Positions 1-14,988 of a stretch of 64,000 nucleotides of DNA are shown piece after piece. The notes under the pieces were generated by a model. It had not been told where the DNA came from. It saw only the letters and a list, made by a program, of their open reading frames with translations, and did not search any database. The DNA is from Echinococcus granulosus. Taxonomy: Eukaryota > Platyhelminthes > Cestoda > Cyclophyllidea > Taeniidae. Both the position numbers and the translations under genes were made by a program. The stretch lies in NCBI RefSeq assembly GCF_000524195.1, contig NW_020170442.1:372001-436000 (forward strand), read 5' to 3'. Numbering within the stretch: position 1 is the stretch's first letter; each line of letters begins with the position of its first letter.

Positions 1-1495
1 GTGAGTGGTCGAAATTTTACCCTAACATTTGTCCAATAGTCATCAAATCAAGTTAACTCTGAATTCTCCGACCCTGTTCATGCGTGCAAGTAGATGCTGA
101 CATCGCAGACAATGTCGCTTGATTAATGTGATGGGAGGTGAAGATGTAGGATGATGGAGTCAGTTGGGAGAGGGGGGAGGGTAAGGTGTGCAGTGGCCTA
201 GGTGTTTTATTTGGGTGAAGAAGGGCGATGAGAGTGTGTTAGTAGGGGGCCTAAGTGGAACAGACTCCGTGTCTCATTTGCATTCACTTTTGGACATGCT
301 CGAGCAGAATAATGGCCAGAAATCAGGATGACTGGCTGGAATAGCGTGGCCAAGTCCTGCTCTCACGACATTTTGGCTGCATATCTCCAATTATGCATAT
401 GTTCATGGTTGTCCTGAATTTGTCTTTTCCACTGTACTGCGTATTCCTTGCCATTCAATGCACTCACTTTTGCATCATGGGCATTCAATGCATAAAAATG
501 AAGGAAAGTTGGAAACCAAAAAACAGGATAACATGGCATAAGAACACACATTCGGTCCAGTAAAAGACTGCATTAAGCTGTCCGAGACTTCCGTCATCTG
601 CTGAATAACGCTTTTTTCATGTCCACTACTGTCTGAAGGGAAGTCCCGTTGCTTGCTTGGGCAGTTATTCTCCACTACAGCTGCCCTGTTCTAAATCCTT
701 GTTACTCTACTTATTGCTTATTCTTTCCGATTGATGAGTTTTGTAGATATTTATGTCCAAGATACATTTAAGTCTTGATCATTTTCCAAATTCCAATTAT
801 GCTTTTAGTTTATGCCAGTTGGCTCACCCACCAGATTGTCAAAACTAGTAAAAACTTTGATTTACACCAAATGGCATTTTATACTTAATTAAAAGGTAAA
901 AATTCATGCACCTCGGGTCCAGTCCAAAATTGCTACGCATCGATTGCGATTAGTAGAAAAAAGACGTTGATGGAAGGCTAAGCCTTATGAACGCTCCAAC
1001 GATTTTACGCTGATTTGAATCTCAAATCAATTTCTGCCACAATAATATTCGTTATTGTGATTAAGGACGCGTCGCTAAATTAAAGTAATAAAAGAATCAA
1101 CTCCAGTCAATGGTTTCGACATTTATTGTTCTTCTTTCACTTGAAGGATGAAATAACCAATTATATGGCTCTTGTTAATGGCATGTCATAACAAATCTAT
1201 AAACCAACACACTATTTTTTTGCATAACAAAACCTTGAGTTGCATTGAACAAATTAGCTTCTGAACGGAAGTCCCAATGGTACTTCGGCGAATGCAGAAG
1301 AGACGTGTGTCTACTAGTGTGCTCTAATGAATTGATGTTGATTCGTAAGCTCATCATTGGTTCAGTTTAAATAGTGGTTTTTTCGTTGATATTTCCACAT
1401 ATCTCCTCAAAAAACTAAGTCTTTTGAAATTGGAATAGCGAAGTGCCCGCAGAGATTAAAGGCGAAGAGGAAAACAAATAAGCTCACCAATCATC
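1..1495. other. No supported gene; AT-rich intron or intergenic DNA
   Basis: Only short open frames without recognisable domains occur here. The window opens with GTGAGT, a perfect splice-donor string, so base 1 could be the start of the long intron preceding the protocadherin exon at 13947. That cannot be tested without the upstream sequence. Confidence 0.5.
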
Positions 1496-1774
1496 CCTTG
1501 TTTACTGCCGTCTGTCTTGAATGACGCTGTGTAGTAGTCGGCGTAAGTTATGGCCTCCGGCTCAACCTTCATGAGACCGGTTTCAAAGGCGCAGTTGGGC
1601 ATGAGGGCGATGTGGTGATTAATATGCCATCGTACATACACGCACACACACACTCGACCCACAAATGGAGTTGTTCGCAGGGTCGGAAGGCGGTACTTCA
1701 TGCACACAGCAAGGGATCGCGCCGTAATTGTCAACTCTCTGCAGTGTTGTGTGGTAGGCGCCACTGGCCTTTGG
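1496..1774 (-). repeat. 280-bp inverted repeat, copy 1
   Basis: This stretch is the near-exact reverse complement of 24718-24996. I see a Tyr/Cys-changing substitution near 1533 and small differences near the outer edge, while the flanks diverge at once. It includes a short CA/TG-rich run. On the minus strand it has an open frame containing MPNCAFETGLMKVEPEAITY, which I do not recognise. The minus-strand frame runs on to a GTGAGC donor-like string at about 1485. It could be a duplicated exon, a non-autonomous transposon or the end of a larger retroelement; no terminal repeats or target-site duplication were evident. Confidence 0.85.
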
Positions 1775-4700
1775 GTGGAGCAAAACTTGCTAAATTAAAC
1801 GAACAATTATAATTCCCCAGCACAAACTGCTGGTTTGAGTTCCTTTTATTGGCTGTCGGTTTGTTTAATTCATTTGCTTTGAAGTAGAAAGTATAAAGGT
1901 CAGCTTTATTGAAGGCCTTATGATGGCTTCTGAAGTTTTACCAAAATACCATGAAGTAGTAGCATTTTCTAAAATTCCTCACCTTGTAGAAGACTCTCAA
2001 CTTGTCGAAATTAGTATTTATGTAAATTAGTTGGCGAATAAATGTAAATCAACACATTAAATCTCTTCCGCATAAAATGGCCGCCTCAATAAAATTTTAT
2101 CTTCCTAAAATTTAATAAATATCCTGATCACTCCGTACACTAGCATCATATATTCTAGAGTCCACTTGATTTGGTTTTGTATTGATGTGTCGTTTTCTGA
2201 GATTAGCAGGTTGTGATAAAATTTATGCTTAGCAGAGATTATCTTTGTCTAGTAATGCTTGGACTCGACGTCGTCCTTTCATCCCGGCCTCTTCTAGTTA
2301 GGATTTCATTTCCTGCGTTAAAATTCAGAATGGGACAAAAAGGAAGTTACTTGAATTGTTGCGATGAGCCTTTCTTGATGTTTTTCTAAGAAAACTACTA
2401 TTATTCCCCGTCGAGCATAAATTCTTATTTCTTTACGAGAGGAGTACCCCATATTTGCCTTTTAATAAAAAAAGGTGACTTACAAATAACTGAATTTACT
2501 CTCGCTCCACAAAATCGCCTGCAGTCCTTAATGTTACAGAAATGCCTCTGGATTTCGCAATTTGACGCTTCATGAGTATTTACTCAACTCAGATGTTTAC
2601 AAACCCTTGTGTTAAAGCTGGATTCGTGGAGCGCATTGTTACTAGATCATGTATTCACGACTACACCAATGGTAACGGTTCGTTTTTAGGGCTGATAAAC
2701 TGGAAACTCGATTGAATTCCTCACATCAGAGCATCGTCCGTTGCAATCAAGCAGCCAGGTAGGAGATTCACTGATCATAGGTGCATCTGAACCCACCTGG
2801 CGGATGCCTCAGGAGGAGTTTTTACCTCTGACCTGGAACTAATTACAGCATTCAGATATCTAAAAGTCTGAGGTGGAAGCAGATGATCACATAAGACTGT
2901 GTGATTGACAGTAAGGTGTTCTCAGTGTAAATGACTTGTAAATTCTATAAATACCACATAGTTACCTCCATTTTTATCATTTTATTTACCGATGTTTTAG
3001 ATAAGGGCTATTTAATTGGATGAGGTGTTACCGAATCTCACATTATGAATCCTATCGGTTCTTTTCATATGAAAATATTTTGACGTAACACCGAATCAGG
3101 CGCAGTAATTGCACTTCCCTCCTTGTTTCGGGTCAGGTACAGAGGTAAGAATGTGGATCTTTTGTCAATGCAGGTTCGACACGCTTTTGCGCACTTTCTG
3201 CACTGGTCGTTTTTTTTGTGCTCCCTATTCCGCATTGTGCACTCATTCCAGTAAGCCGAGAATCGATTGAAGAAATAATTCAGCATTATCACCTGCAGCT
3301 AAGATTTAACTTAAATTCCCACAATTTTTAATTTATTAGTCACTTTCATGGGAATTATTTCAGTGTCCTCCAGTTGCACCCACTTTCAGGAAAAGTATCG
3401 TTTTGAAAGGAAAAAAAGGCAATTTATTGTGCACAATATCTACGTAACTATAAGGAGTAAAATGAGGTTCCACTGCGTGATGTCGATTTCCGATTCTCAC
3501 CTGCACAAGATGCCCTCTGGATAAGCTGCTTCCGCAGAAATGGACCAGAAAGAACAGTTTCCGTTGTGTAAAAATTTTATCCCAGATAGGATAAACTGAG
3601 GCAAGAGCTGAAAAGATGTCGCGAGAAGCAGCTATTCATTATCCATTTCACACATGCTTTTCTCGTATGTGTATAATCTTTTCCTCCTGCCCGTGCGTAT
3701 AAATACGTTAGGACTTGAGAAAGATTATAGCTTTACGTACTCGTTTCGACTTGAAAAATCTAACATTCCCATCTAATTACATTCTGCATTACACTAGAAA
3801 TAGGTTATTCACTGAAAGAAACTAAGCGTTTAGACTGAATTAGGGTGATTCTCAATTAAATACACGGCAAAAAAGCTTATGCAATTTTTGCAGTTCGACG
3901 AAAGTAAGTAGAGGAAGATTAAAACATTCCATTTGTTGCAATGATTTCTATTATAGTATTCAATTGACACTGTTTTGCCAGGAAGATGCAAACTTCCCAC
4001 GAATTTTACCTTATTGAGTAGTGTCGAGTGGATGGTGAACAATTGCGCCTGCAGCCCACCAAAAGGCAAAATCACTTCCATCAAGTTCAACCGACATGCC
4101 ATAGTATGAGGATGGGTTCAAAATAAGAGGAATATATTAGGGATGACAACAAGGGGTACCGCACTGATGGACAGATGTAGAGCTATGTTTTGTAGTGCAA
4201 AAGAACAGTCCCACGTATTTCATAATTCCTCCCAAATTTCAGTGAATCGCTGCAGCAGGCGATTTCGACAACCCCACAAACTATTTTGGTCATTTTATGT
4301 CAGGATGAAATACTGATTATTAGCAGCTAATGAGGAGGATTCTTGAAATTAGTGCGAACTTTGTTGTATGCAGTAGAACTTTTGAATTACAAATTTTGCA
4401 ATCCATGGTACCTCAAATACACCACTTTATTACTAAGTATAATACTCAGATTTAGATTCAAAATGAGGCGTTTACGTCCATTGGGAAATTGAAATTGGAT
4501 TGAATTTGAAATTGAATTGGATACTTCTACTATCTTTTTCGATCCTAAAGTGAAACCTAGAATATTAGCTTAATCTTTGACAAAGTGGGGTAAAAGAATC
4601 CCCTTTTTCTCGGAATCCTTTTCCAAACCATACAACTACTATTAACAAATCAATTTTGATGTCTGCCTTGCAAACTTATTTGTTGTTTGCGGTTTGAATA

Positions 4701-7700
4701 AACCCATCTCCTCATGTGCCCATTTGCTCACCGCATAAACCAAAAACGAAATAAAGTGGCGACCTAAACTGGATCATTTAACTGCAGTTTTTACTCGAAC
4801 AGACTAAAAATTCCTGCCTCAAAATGATTTGAAGCTTACCAACCGGTGTGGAAGCCAATAGTTCCTATCCCCTCTGTGCCATGATCCCCTTTTATTGTAA
4901 AACGGAGAGCGATTATAATATATGGTGCTATCTTCCCTTAAAACATACAAAATAATAGGAGTAGGATGCTTCTCAAAATAAATTACGCATTTCTATGGAA
5001 TAAATAAATTCAAAGTTTGGTTGTCAAAAATGGGCATTTGCAGTAAATTTTTTCCTAATTTATAAACAGAAAGAGTGGTTTCGGTAATTTTTATTTCATC
5101 TGTGGCTATACCAAATGCTAAATGCAGGCTTATGGTGTATGCCAGCAGCAGGACAAGCCTCAAATTGGCACTGGACTTTGAAATACCTGCAGAGGGATTT
5201 CGCTAATTTGTATAATTTTTACTAACCTCTTTAATATGCTGACGTTTAGATAGGCGGTGTCGATTTCCCTTACGAGCAAAGTCCAAGTGTGAGTTGATTT
5301 TTTCGTCTGATGAAGAAATGAGTGTAAAGAAATGGGTAAATTTTCCTTTAAACCCTAGAGCTCCCTGAGTGACTATTTTCTGATATGGGGAGAACACCGG
5401 AGTGAAGAAGAGAGAAGCAGCTTGGAGGTGCGTATCCGCATATCGGGTGGGTGCGGATACAACCGATCCCATCCATCATTTCTGTAATGATCAGCATTGG
5501 CTGATACATAAAATAGCGCGTATCTTTACACCCCTCTAGCTTTTATAAAAACACATCAATATGTGAGCATTTGGTATTCCTTAGTTGAATTAATTAGTAT
5601 CCATCGGTGCTTCACTGATTTCTACCCACACCACTTTTTTCCAAAAGTATGCTCAGTGAAAAGCCCTTTATTCTTCAATGATTGACAGCTAGTACACATA
5701 TATCCATAGCCCATCAACTAAAGTGTTTAGAAAATACGGAAGATTTTCGCACATTTTGTGTCTTTATGTCGTAGATTCATTTCTGTTTCGGAGAACCGGT
5801 AGAAAGTCTTAGTAGGAGTCATCAGACTGATGAACAAGTTTAACACTTGTGATTACGGTACTCCCTATCCTTGCTGCTTTTGATTTTTACAACTAAATTT
5901 GAAAATAGTGGCATTGAAATGAATTTTGCAAAATCTTACCCTTTGAGCACGAAAGATACCTTTCATAGTTTTGAAAACAGATCTGATAAGTACGTTCAGT
6001 AGCATTGAAGCTGATAACATAGTAAGGGAAAAGAAATGTTGGGGACCATGTATATATTTTAAGTGCCTGTAGATACTTAGACTACATCACCTCTAGCTCT
6101 TACCAGTGTAGCTGCTTTGAATTTTCTTTACTACTCAATAACCTGGACCCAAGCCTAGGCATATCAACGATTAAACTTGACAGAACTAGTAAATGCAATC
6201 TAAGCCTGGAAAGGATTATATGCCAACTACTGGAAGTGAGCCAAATGTTTTTCTAGTTTTTATTTATTACGGTACGAGCAATGCCACCGACACACGTCAT
6301 ATCGGTAAGAAATACCTTTTCTTTATTCAGCGATAGGATTTGTGAATCTCACGGTTGTGGAATCTTTTGCAAACTTACCTAGCGATAGTGAATGATATGG
6401 GATCCCTAAGCAAATGTCATTGCAGAATTTTTTTCCTTGACCTTAATCACACCTTTCGATTTGTGTGTGTACACGAAATGATGAATATCTATTAAACGTT
6501 TTGAAGACTTACTTGGTTCGGTGATGGTAATGGAAAATATACGTAAGGCACCAAACTGATGTTGTTAGATGAGCTTAAATGAAGGAAATATGGTAGAGTT
6601 AGTTTGGGACCTCCGAATTTTTACATATCAATTACTCAGGTAGTGTTCAATGCACCTATTCATTTAATCTTTCATGTAACGGCGATTCTTTCGACTATCC
6701 TGATGCACCAATTGTTTACATGAGTACATAGATAGTCATGAATAATTCATTATTTCCATCAGTGACTGGTGGCAATAAGTGAGCTGGTTCATCGAAGCGG
6801 AAGGAAGTGAATAATTCACATAGGCACTACCTCCATCGGGTTTGATTTCAGCTAAACGCTGATTAGAGGATGACAAGTGACCGATAGGTAAGTAGGTATG
6901 GTGGCATGCCAGGCCACCAGTCAAAATTAACCAGAGAAAAGCAAATAAGGAAGTGCCCCTTTCAAATGGGAGATGGAAAATCGAGTGGTAAACACTTAGA
7001 CGGAATTCACGCACACGAGAGCACCAACTCACGCACTTATCCCGCTGGTTTATTAATGAGGCCTCGTGATGGGTGGAGATTGCAACGAGTTCTCGCGCGG
7101 TTGCGACTCCTGCATCCACTTCGTACAACTAGTCGCCATAATTGCATTGCTTTGACGGAAGTTGGTAGAGTAATTTCGACCTCTGCAGCCCGTAAATGTG
7201 GGTTATTTTCTTTGAAATAAAGTGTATTTAAGAATGTTATTTTTTGGCGCACGAATTTTATTGCGTGTCCTTATGTGTTCACTAGAGCAGAATGAAATAA
7301 AATTAGCAATAAAATCTCGGTTAAAGATGTTTTTGGAGGAATTGTTGGCAAGGTTTGTACAATGGCATTTAAAATAGTAATAGTGTATTACTAACAAAAC
7401 TTTTCTCCTTCCTTTTACAGTGATAAACTAGATTAATCGTTAAAACAAACCATGCCATATACGCACAAACCAATCTAGGCTATTTCGTGAACCTACTTCT
7501 ACATCTGTATGATAGCGTCTTGAATTCTGAAAAAACGTCATAAATTTTGTTTTTAGAATCCAGCACATTTTATCTTGATCTGAATGAGAATACTTTCCAT
7601 AACTTTATGAGGTATGTGTGCGGTTTGCTGAGATTTTGTCAAAAATATTGCTTTTGCAAGCAGTAGCCCTTCTTACAATTTGACTTTCTTTATTCGATGT

Positions 7701-10700
7701 GCTTTAAGTTAATCCAAAATAAGTCATATATTTCCCGAATAAAAATTTTAGTTAAGAGCGAATTGACCGGGGATGATGTGAAAGCACAATTCGTATTTTT
7801 AATAAAATACGCAGCTTTCCTAAACTCGCTCCTACCGCCATTTTTCCCCCAAAAGTCGCAGTTATCCTGATTTTCTTGTCTTCGTTTCAATTCCGATCGC
7901 AGTATTTTCTCATAGGCGGAAGTAATTCAATAAAGATGGAAGTGAAAAAGCTCTCGGATGAGTGGGTTTTCTTCCTCACCTACGCAAGATATAGTTTCAT
8001 GCTTTTCTGTTTCAATCCTTCAACGAGTTTTGCCCTCTTTTTTGGGTTAATTCTGATTCAAAGCACTTGCTGTGCGACAGCCTATAGAAGTAGATTTACC
8101 CTGCATAATGACTGAAATAGTGTTTGTCAGCTCAAAAAATTGAGCTGGGAGGTTCCTCACCAAAATCGACTCATGGTTAATTGAACTTGCGGTTCTCTTC
8201 ACTCTAATCGTTGCGGCTATCTCTGGTGGCATAACCTACCAATCGCTTCGGGCTTATGGTTTCCAGTATAAATTTTATGGTCTTGGGAGTATAAAACCAC
8301 CGAAAAACCAGCGAAAGCATTTTGTACAATTAGCCTTCCATAAATGCCTATTTTCTCAACTGCGAAACAATCAATCAACTGTCTGCGTTAGTTTTTTAAA
8401 TTAAACGTGATTTGACATGCCTTTTGCGTACATTTGAAAATTTCACCATATACTCATAGTATTTACAAAGCGGTTTGTATGATTTTTACGCAGTTAAGGG
8501 TGCATCAACGCAACTTTTATGTTGGGAAAATTATTTATGAGGTGTCTCAATTATGATTTCATCAAACTGCAACAACAGTGGCGCCAACGGGGAAACAATT
8601 TAAGCGATTTGGGGTTAATGAAGCCGCGTGCTATCAACTTTCAAAAGGCGATGATTGAATTTCCTGGGCTGACTGCAACACTCCAAAACCTAGTAGAAAT
8701 AATTGAAATAAATACCTTTTTTATGTCATAGTAAATGAAAGAAGCAAATTAGTGATCCCACATTAAGCTTTTCATTTTAAGGAAGAGTGAATTGGTTGGG
8801 TTCATGTCAATTGGGCACGAAGTTCAATGCTACCAGTGTTATTTGTGACTGTTTTTTCAATCTGAAATGAAGTTTTTATAATGAGTAGAACATGCATCGT
8901 GATGCTACTTTAACTATCGGAAGCCTGTAAGAGCTCCGCATTAAAAGGCCCATTGTTGCATGGCTTTTCCAGAGTTAATTGGAAATCTGAGTCAAGCAGT
9001 TTGGAATTGTATTTGGTATCGCCTAACGACTTTACTTATTTTACCTAAATTCTGGAGATGGCGTTTTAAACGAGACCATCATGCACATAGAACCACGTTA
9101 ACTTCCGCCCTGTATTTAATAAAGTTTCAAGAATTAGTAGCATTGAATGTGTCTATCAAAACAAAGTTAAAGGCACAAAGTAAAAAGGTATCGCCGGCAC
9201 TTTGAAATATCATAATGTCTACATCTGAAATGTGTTGCTTCGGCATGCTTTATTGCTCTCACACACATCTTTAAAGGATAAAACCAAGCATTACATATTT
9301 CATGAACTATAAATACGTGCAGAAGATGCATAATAAATGAACCAGAAGGAGACCTTAAGCATAAATAAGCTGTTGTTCCACTGCTTGCATTGTTCGGTAC
9401 TTTGCACCTCTAGGTCCACCAGCTTGCGCATATTGTCGTTAAGCCCCTGGCGTTTCTGAATCCAGCCCTTTGAATGGGTGCGATGTGTTCAGTCCAGGTA
9501 ATATGTGCGATCAAATTCTGGTGAAACGGTACGGCATTGACTTAAATTTTGTCGACTGACTACTTCCTTGTGGCAGAAGCTACAGATCATCTGACGAAAT
9601 TGCGTAAAATTATGGTTCTTGTTAATAGTATTGTCATTCGGGTGGACTGAAGGGCGCGAAGTGGTTTCGAAGACAAGAGCATGAGTAATATCTTTGCTTT
9701 CGTTGAATATTTAGTGTTTGAATGCTGCCAAGGAAGAGCATTGTTTTGGTGTTTCAGTAGGCCTCCAGTTAACATTTGTCACCTCTGCAGATGTGTACCC
9801 AAATGCACCCAGCCGTCTTAAAGTGAAACCAACTGTTCACTCTTCCAGGGAAATTAATTAAACGCTATTTCAAAATGCAGTGTTTAGAAAATTTCTTAGC
9901 ACTTCAGCTGCATATAAACTTGTTATTGGTCGAAATAAATCGAACGAATGTCTTGGTCCGTGAAAATGCGGGGAAAATTCACTTAGGAACAGTGTCCCAT
10001 TTCCGGGCACAGGGAGTTGAAAAGCGTGAAGCAGCTTGGCCATGGGTGGGGATTACTCCTTCTGCTTTTAGAATCTGTGGCCAAGCCTATATAGTTTTGC
10101 AAAGGTAGCATTTAAAGCGCCACTGGTTTCTGAGCATTTTATGATGCAAACATGTAGTAGTCGAGGCACTCACTCACTATTAGCTATTCACAGCTGCGAT
10201 GTCATGCCGATGTACAAATAAAATGGTTTCAGTTTTCTTTCAACGTCGAGTTAATTTTCCTTGCAAGGTGATTGTCATCAAAGCGATCTTTTTAAATGTC
10301 TCTGCGTAAGTTGAATTTTCACTCCACTAAATGGTGCAAGATATCGACCCTTTGCAACAAATGATTTTTCCTCTAAGGGAAAAATGTTTGGCTTATCACT
10401 TTCCAAACTATCATAGGACAATTTACATTTTTATCTCCAATCAGGAAATTGACAAATTTAAATATCAAAGCATTATTTAGTTGGAGGTGGCACGATTAAA
10501 AAGGGTGCTCTAACCTGGCCTCATGAAATTAACAATACTGAGTTCCACTGGTAGCATCTAGTTTCTGATTCTTGAGCATTATTATCAGTTGGAAGAGCCT
10601 GACATGCACTAAAAGAGAGTAGAAACTAATGCATTTTGATGTTTGAAAGCGTCCTGTTACTCACTCCCAATCGTGTTCGTTGTGGTAGTTTACTAATTGT

Positions 10701-13700
10701 ATTATTTTAAAGTTTGTTTTTGTTTATTTCATTGCTTGTTATTGACCTCAAGTTCATTCTCTAGCTGTCATCGGCTTGTTAGGGATCCAGAGTTTGATTT
10801 AAGAAGTAAGACGCATTTTTCCAATGGCAAAAACGCCTTACTACCCTTTTGTTGTATACCTGGCGTACTTGCAAGCTCAGACAACGGAAGTACTACACTT
10901 TAAGAAAGTGACAAATTTAGGAAAAATATGTTAAGCATATTGGCCCACCAAGAAAATGGAGACACTATTTTTTATCTTAAAGGGCTGCATCGAAAAATGT
11001 CCCTACAAAATGAAACCTGTTCCCTAAAATATTGCCTAAAGGGAGTCATTGCATTTCAGCAATCCACTCAAAGCAAGGGCGTTGAATGTGATTTGTATTT
11101 AACTTGGAAGGTTGAGTATGTAAACGCTGGAGAAATGTCGAGCAGTTTTTACATTGCGCATTAAATTTGCCTTGATTCTCCCTAAACTTTGATTAACTAT
11201 AGCCTGATGTCTGTTAGCTTTCTCGCACCGCGTGTGTTGGGTCGCTACCTGCCTATCTGCGAGCATCTTTTTCAGCTCTGGCACTGGAACTTTTGAAGTT
11301 AATGAGGTGCATCTCTACCCTTCAATACTCGATGATTTGGCTGTTTTACCAACTTATTAAAGCGATCTCAGCCTCTACGTTTTTTTACGACCCCTAAATC
11401 GCCATCGGCCTTAATAGGTAATTCCGGCTCCACAAAGATCACATTCATTTTTATGCTGAAAATCTGGTCAATGTTCTTATAATTTTTCAGCATCTTAGGC
11501 TTAACTTCCTGTCTGAAACGTATCTAGTTGTAGACAGCGAACTCAGATGATATAAAACGCAGGCTAGGGTTGAATGCTTACTGTGCATTTGCCAACGAAA
11601 CCTTGAGAAACAGCGCCCATGACTGTAGTGTCAGCCTTCGTCTTCTGTAGAATTGCCACAACATCCACCACGGCGCACTAGCTCCCTAATGAGTCGTAAA
11701 TTTATCCAACCAGATGTCAAGCTGACAATAAACTCGCGGCTGGCTGAATGACGAGATTGTTTGTGCCTGCACTAATGCTACCGACCTAGCACTCCAACTA
11801 AATAAGGCGTGACACAAGAACGTTACAAGATCCCCACCAAATTGTGATAAGCTATTTAAAGCGTGCTCAACGACAGAGAACCTTATTAGTTTTTGGTTAT
11901 AGAATACCTTTACTCTAAGCAATTTGAAAATGAACTATTTGTTTGCAATTCCTAATGCATTCGCCTTCGAAGAGAAGTCACAGTTTTATCTACACTTTTG
12001 TAAGTCTGAAGAATGTACTGTAAAACTGAGTAGCTGTGATAAATCCCCACTTATTATTGGTGGTAGATTTTATACGTTTCCTTGCTGAATACTTCCGAAA
12101 TGTATAACTATATCAGTTTACTTTGTATTTGAGAAACAAAGGATTCACTCTTTATTTGGTTTTTATGTTCATATTTGACCTTCGCGTTCACAGTCACGTC
12201 AGATCAAGATCCATCTTAGACTGTCCTCCCGAATTTCGAGGCAACTGCGATCGAAACTTGATTCGGCCACCGTGAATTTGTGGTGACGTCTAAATTAACC
12301 ACTTGCGACTGATAATCCTTTATCAAAGAGGTACAAGCTTACTAAAGCGCTTTAATTTCTGTAAAAAGCTTATTGTTGAAGAAAGGAAAATAAACTCTTC
12401 CTAGCCACCTCAATTCCTATCTCAGCTCCATTTCCAAACTGTCTATTCTATTTTATACTTTATTATCTAACGCCAGGAGAGGGCGTTAGTCAACATTTAG
12501 AGAAATATTACGAGGTGATGAGAGCGACGCAGTGTTTCTCACTTTCCATCCCACCTTCCCTCTTCCCATCCTTCCTTCCGTCTTCTCTCCAATTTTAAGG
12601 TATAATATGAGGTTTTCTCTTAGGAAACTTTGCTACATGAGCTATGAGCTCTTTTGGTTATCCTGAAAGAGTAAGCATGGGGCAGCCCCTCAGGAAGAAG
12701 CTTTTCTTAAACACCTTCGGGTGCCAGCTAGATCGACCTCGACTGTAGATGTTTGGTCTTTAGCAAGTGTATAATTCATGGTGAACAATTGCGCCGAAAA
12801 CGTAGTAGATTTGCGAGAATTTCTGTGCCACATATCCAAGCAAACTGCTCTGAAAACTGTTTAGCACCTAGGTTTTCGTATCTTTGATGGTGACAATGTT
12901 GTATGGCACTATTAGACTTTTCCAAGGGTATAAATTCCCCTATTTAAATGAAAGAATTAGGAAGAACGGTATCGCCCATCCGGTGAGCATTTTACGACCG
13001 ATAATGTTCACACGTGTGGGTTTTCCCAAGCTGCACTCAGTTTAGCGTTGGAGATGGCGATAGGAGTGGCAGAGGGAAAGAGAGAAGAAGGGAGGTAGCT
13101 CCAGACCAGTGGATATCGCGTGAGCTAACAAAATGATGACCTCTAACCCCGCCGTGCTTTGAGCAGGTGAAACAATATAATTTCATCCACACTCCACACC
13201 TCTCCGACTCAAAACTGATTAAGTTCTTTGCAAAAAACTTAACCCATAATATGGATGTATTTACATAAATTAAACCCTTTTTACTGACAGATAAAGAAGA
13301 AATTCTGCATATCATGGATGAATAAGGATTGCCGAACTCTTTTAATGGTATATTACTCTTACAAACATATCATAAAGACCGATTACTTGAATGCAGGAAA
13401 TTAAATGGTTTTTCCCAAGTCCGTCACTGGAATTAGATTCGATTCATTAAAAACATCTTAACAAAAAATAATAAGAATGCTAAAAATAGTCCTGTTGCCA
13501 ATACTTAGAGATAGTTTAAACTCATTCCTGGCAATAGCTCAAAGTAGCATGTCTCCTTCGATAGAACTATGGAAAATTAAAAACATTTTATATCACTTTA
13601 AACAACCGATTCAGTATCCATTTTATCCAATGTACAGATTAACTCTCATTTTCTCACATGTGACTTGCGTCGGATGAAATGCTGCTTGGTATTCAAAGAG

Positions 13701-13946
13701 TTCTCATTCACTTGCCATATTAGATTACGGATTTACCCTGATGATGTGACTGAGTCGAATCACATTTAATTCTCGAACAATATCGTAATTATACTGAATT
13801 ATTGTCCCTTGCGAAAACTGCCGAGCGATAGACAGAATGTGGTTTATTGAAGTCTTCAAGCTTTTGCACGCGAACTTAATCATCAACGTCCATCGGCCTG
13901 CTTTAACCCTTTGTGAGTAGGGGATTGACTACTGCCCCTATTTTAG
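1775..13946. other. About 12 kb without supported genes (long intron or intergenic)
   Basis: Open frames are short, lack domain signatures and mostly overlap frames on the other strand. Locally less AT-rich patches occur near 6.9-7.2, 9.4-9.7 and 11.2-11.9 kb; they may be decayed repeats but I cannot identify them. The 18-mer ATGGTGAACAATTGCGCC occurs at 4032-4049 and again at 12778-12795. The segment ends with a pyrimidine-rich tract and TTTTAG acceptor before the protocadherin exon at 13947. Confidence 0.6.
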
Positions 13947-14988
13947 GTAGGAAAAGTACACGCCACGGATCGCGATGCGGACGGGAAGAACAACCGCGTG
14001 CGCTATCAGATTAACGATGAGGAAACCTCCTCGCTTCTTGAAGGTATTCAACCCAGTCGTCTGTTTACGATCACACCGACAGGAGAGCTTTACACCAACT
14101 CTGTGCCAATCGATCGGGAACAAATTCCCCTCCTCACCTTCTCGGTGGTGGCTATGGATTCCGGTGAACCACCTCTCTCTGCTTTCGCCACTGTCATCAT
14201 CCGCATTGAGGATGTTAATGACAATGGACCCCAGTGGGTATACCCCCCACCCGGTCCCCAAGCTGCTAGCATCAACATCTCTGCTTATTCCACAGTTGGG
14301 ATGGTCGTTGCACGACTAGAAGCCATCGATCTCGATATCGGAGTGAATGGACAAATTGAATACGAGATAATCCGTGGTAACAGTCAGAAGTACTTTGACC
14401 TAGATCACCTCTCTGGAACGCTCTACCTAACAAAAGCATTGGAAGTCAACAACGGCAATAACTCAATGAACGAACAAGCTGCGCCAAGTTCTTTTGCTCT
14501 CTCACTCAAAGCCACGGATGGGGGTGATCCACCGCGAAGCAACACTTCACTCCTTCGAATCATCGTCCAGTCCATCGAAGCGTTTCCGCTTGATAGTCAG
14601 TCGGCCGACTTAGTTGGTACAGGTGGAAAGAACCAGCATTTTTCCTCTAACAGCTACTTCAAGCAGCAGAGTGGTTATGTAGATCGTGATCTACTAATCA
14701 TGATTGTGATGATCATCATCACTCTCCTTGTCTCAGTTCTCCTCATAATGGCGATTGTGCTTCTGCGCTGCAGACAGATCCATTCAACGAGGGAGGTGGG
14801 TATAGACCCGCAAATGGATGGGAGCGCCTCGGCAGGTGTGGGCATAGTTCGTGTTGCGCAGGTAAAACCACGTGCCTGGCTTCCACCACCCTCACAGGAC
14901 TCCAGCGCCAAGTCGGGATTCACTTTGGAATCTTCCAAGTCTGAAACCGCTGCTTTCGATAGACATTCGCATTACATGACTGCAGCTG
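13947..14988 (+). CDS. Protocadherin exon: two cadherin repeats, transmembrane helix, start of cytoplasmic tail
   Basis: The acceptor is ...CCCCTATTTTAG before GTAGGAAAAG, phase 0; the donor is GCTG|GTAAGA at 14989, phase 1. The translation opens VGKVHATDRDADGKNNRV, a textbook mid-cadherin-repeat sequence. The open frame continues past the donor to 15098, but that extension is intronic in character. The minus-strand frames at 13938-14261 and 14675-14938 are shadows. Confidence 0.92.

Noticed and set aside
13938..14261. 107-residue minus frame
   Set aside because: Antisense shadow of cadherin repeats.
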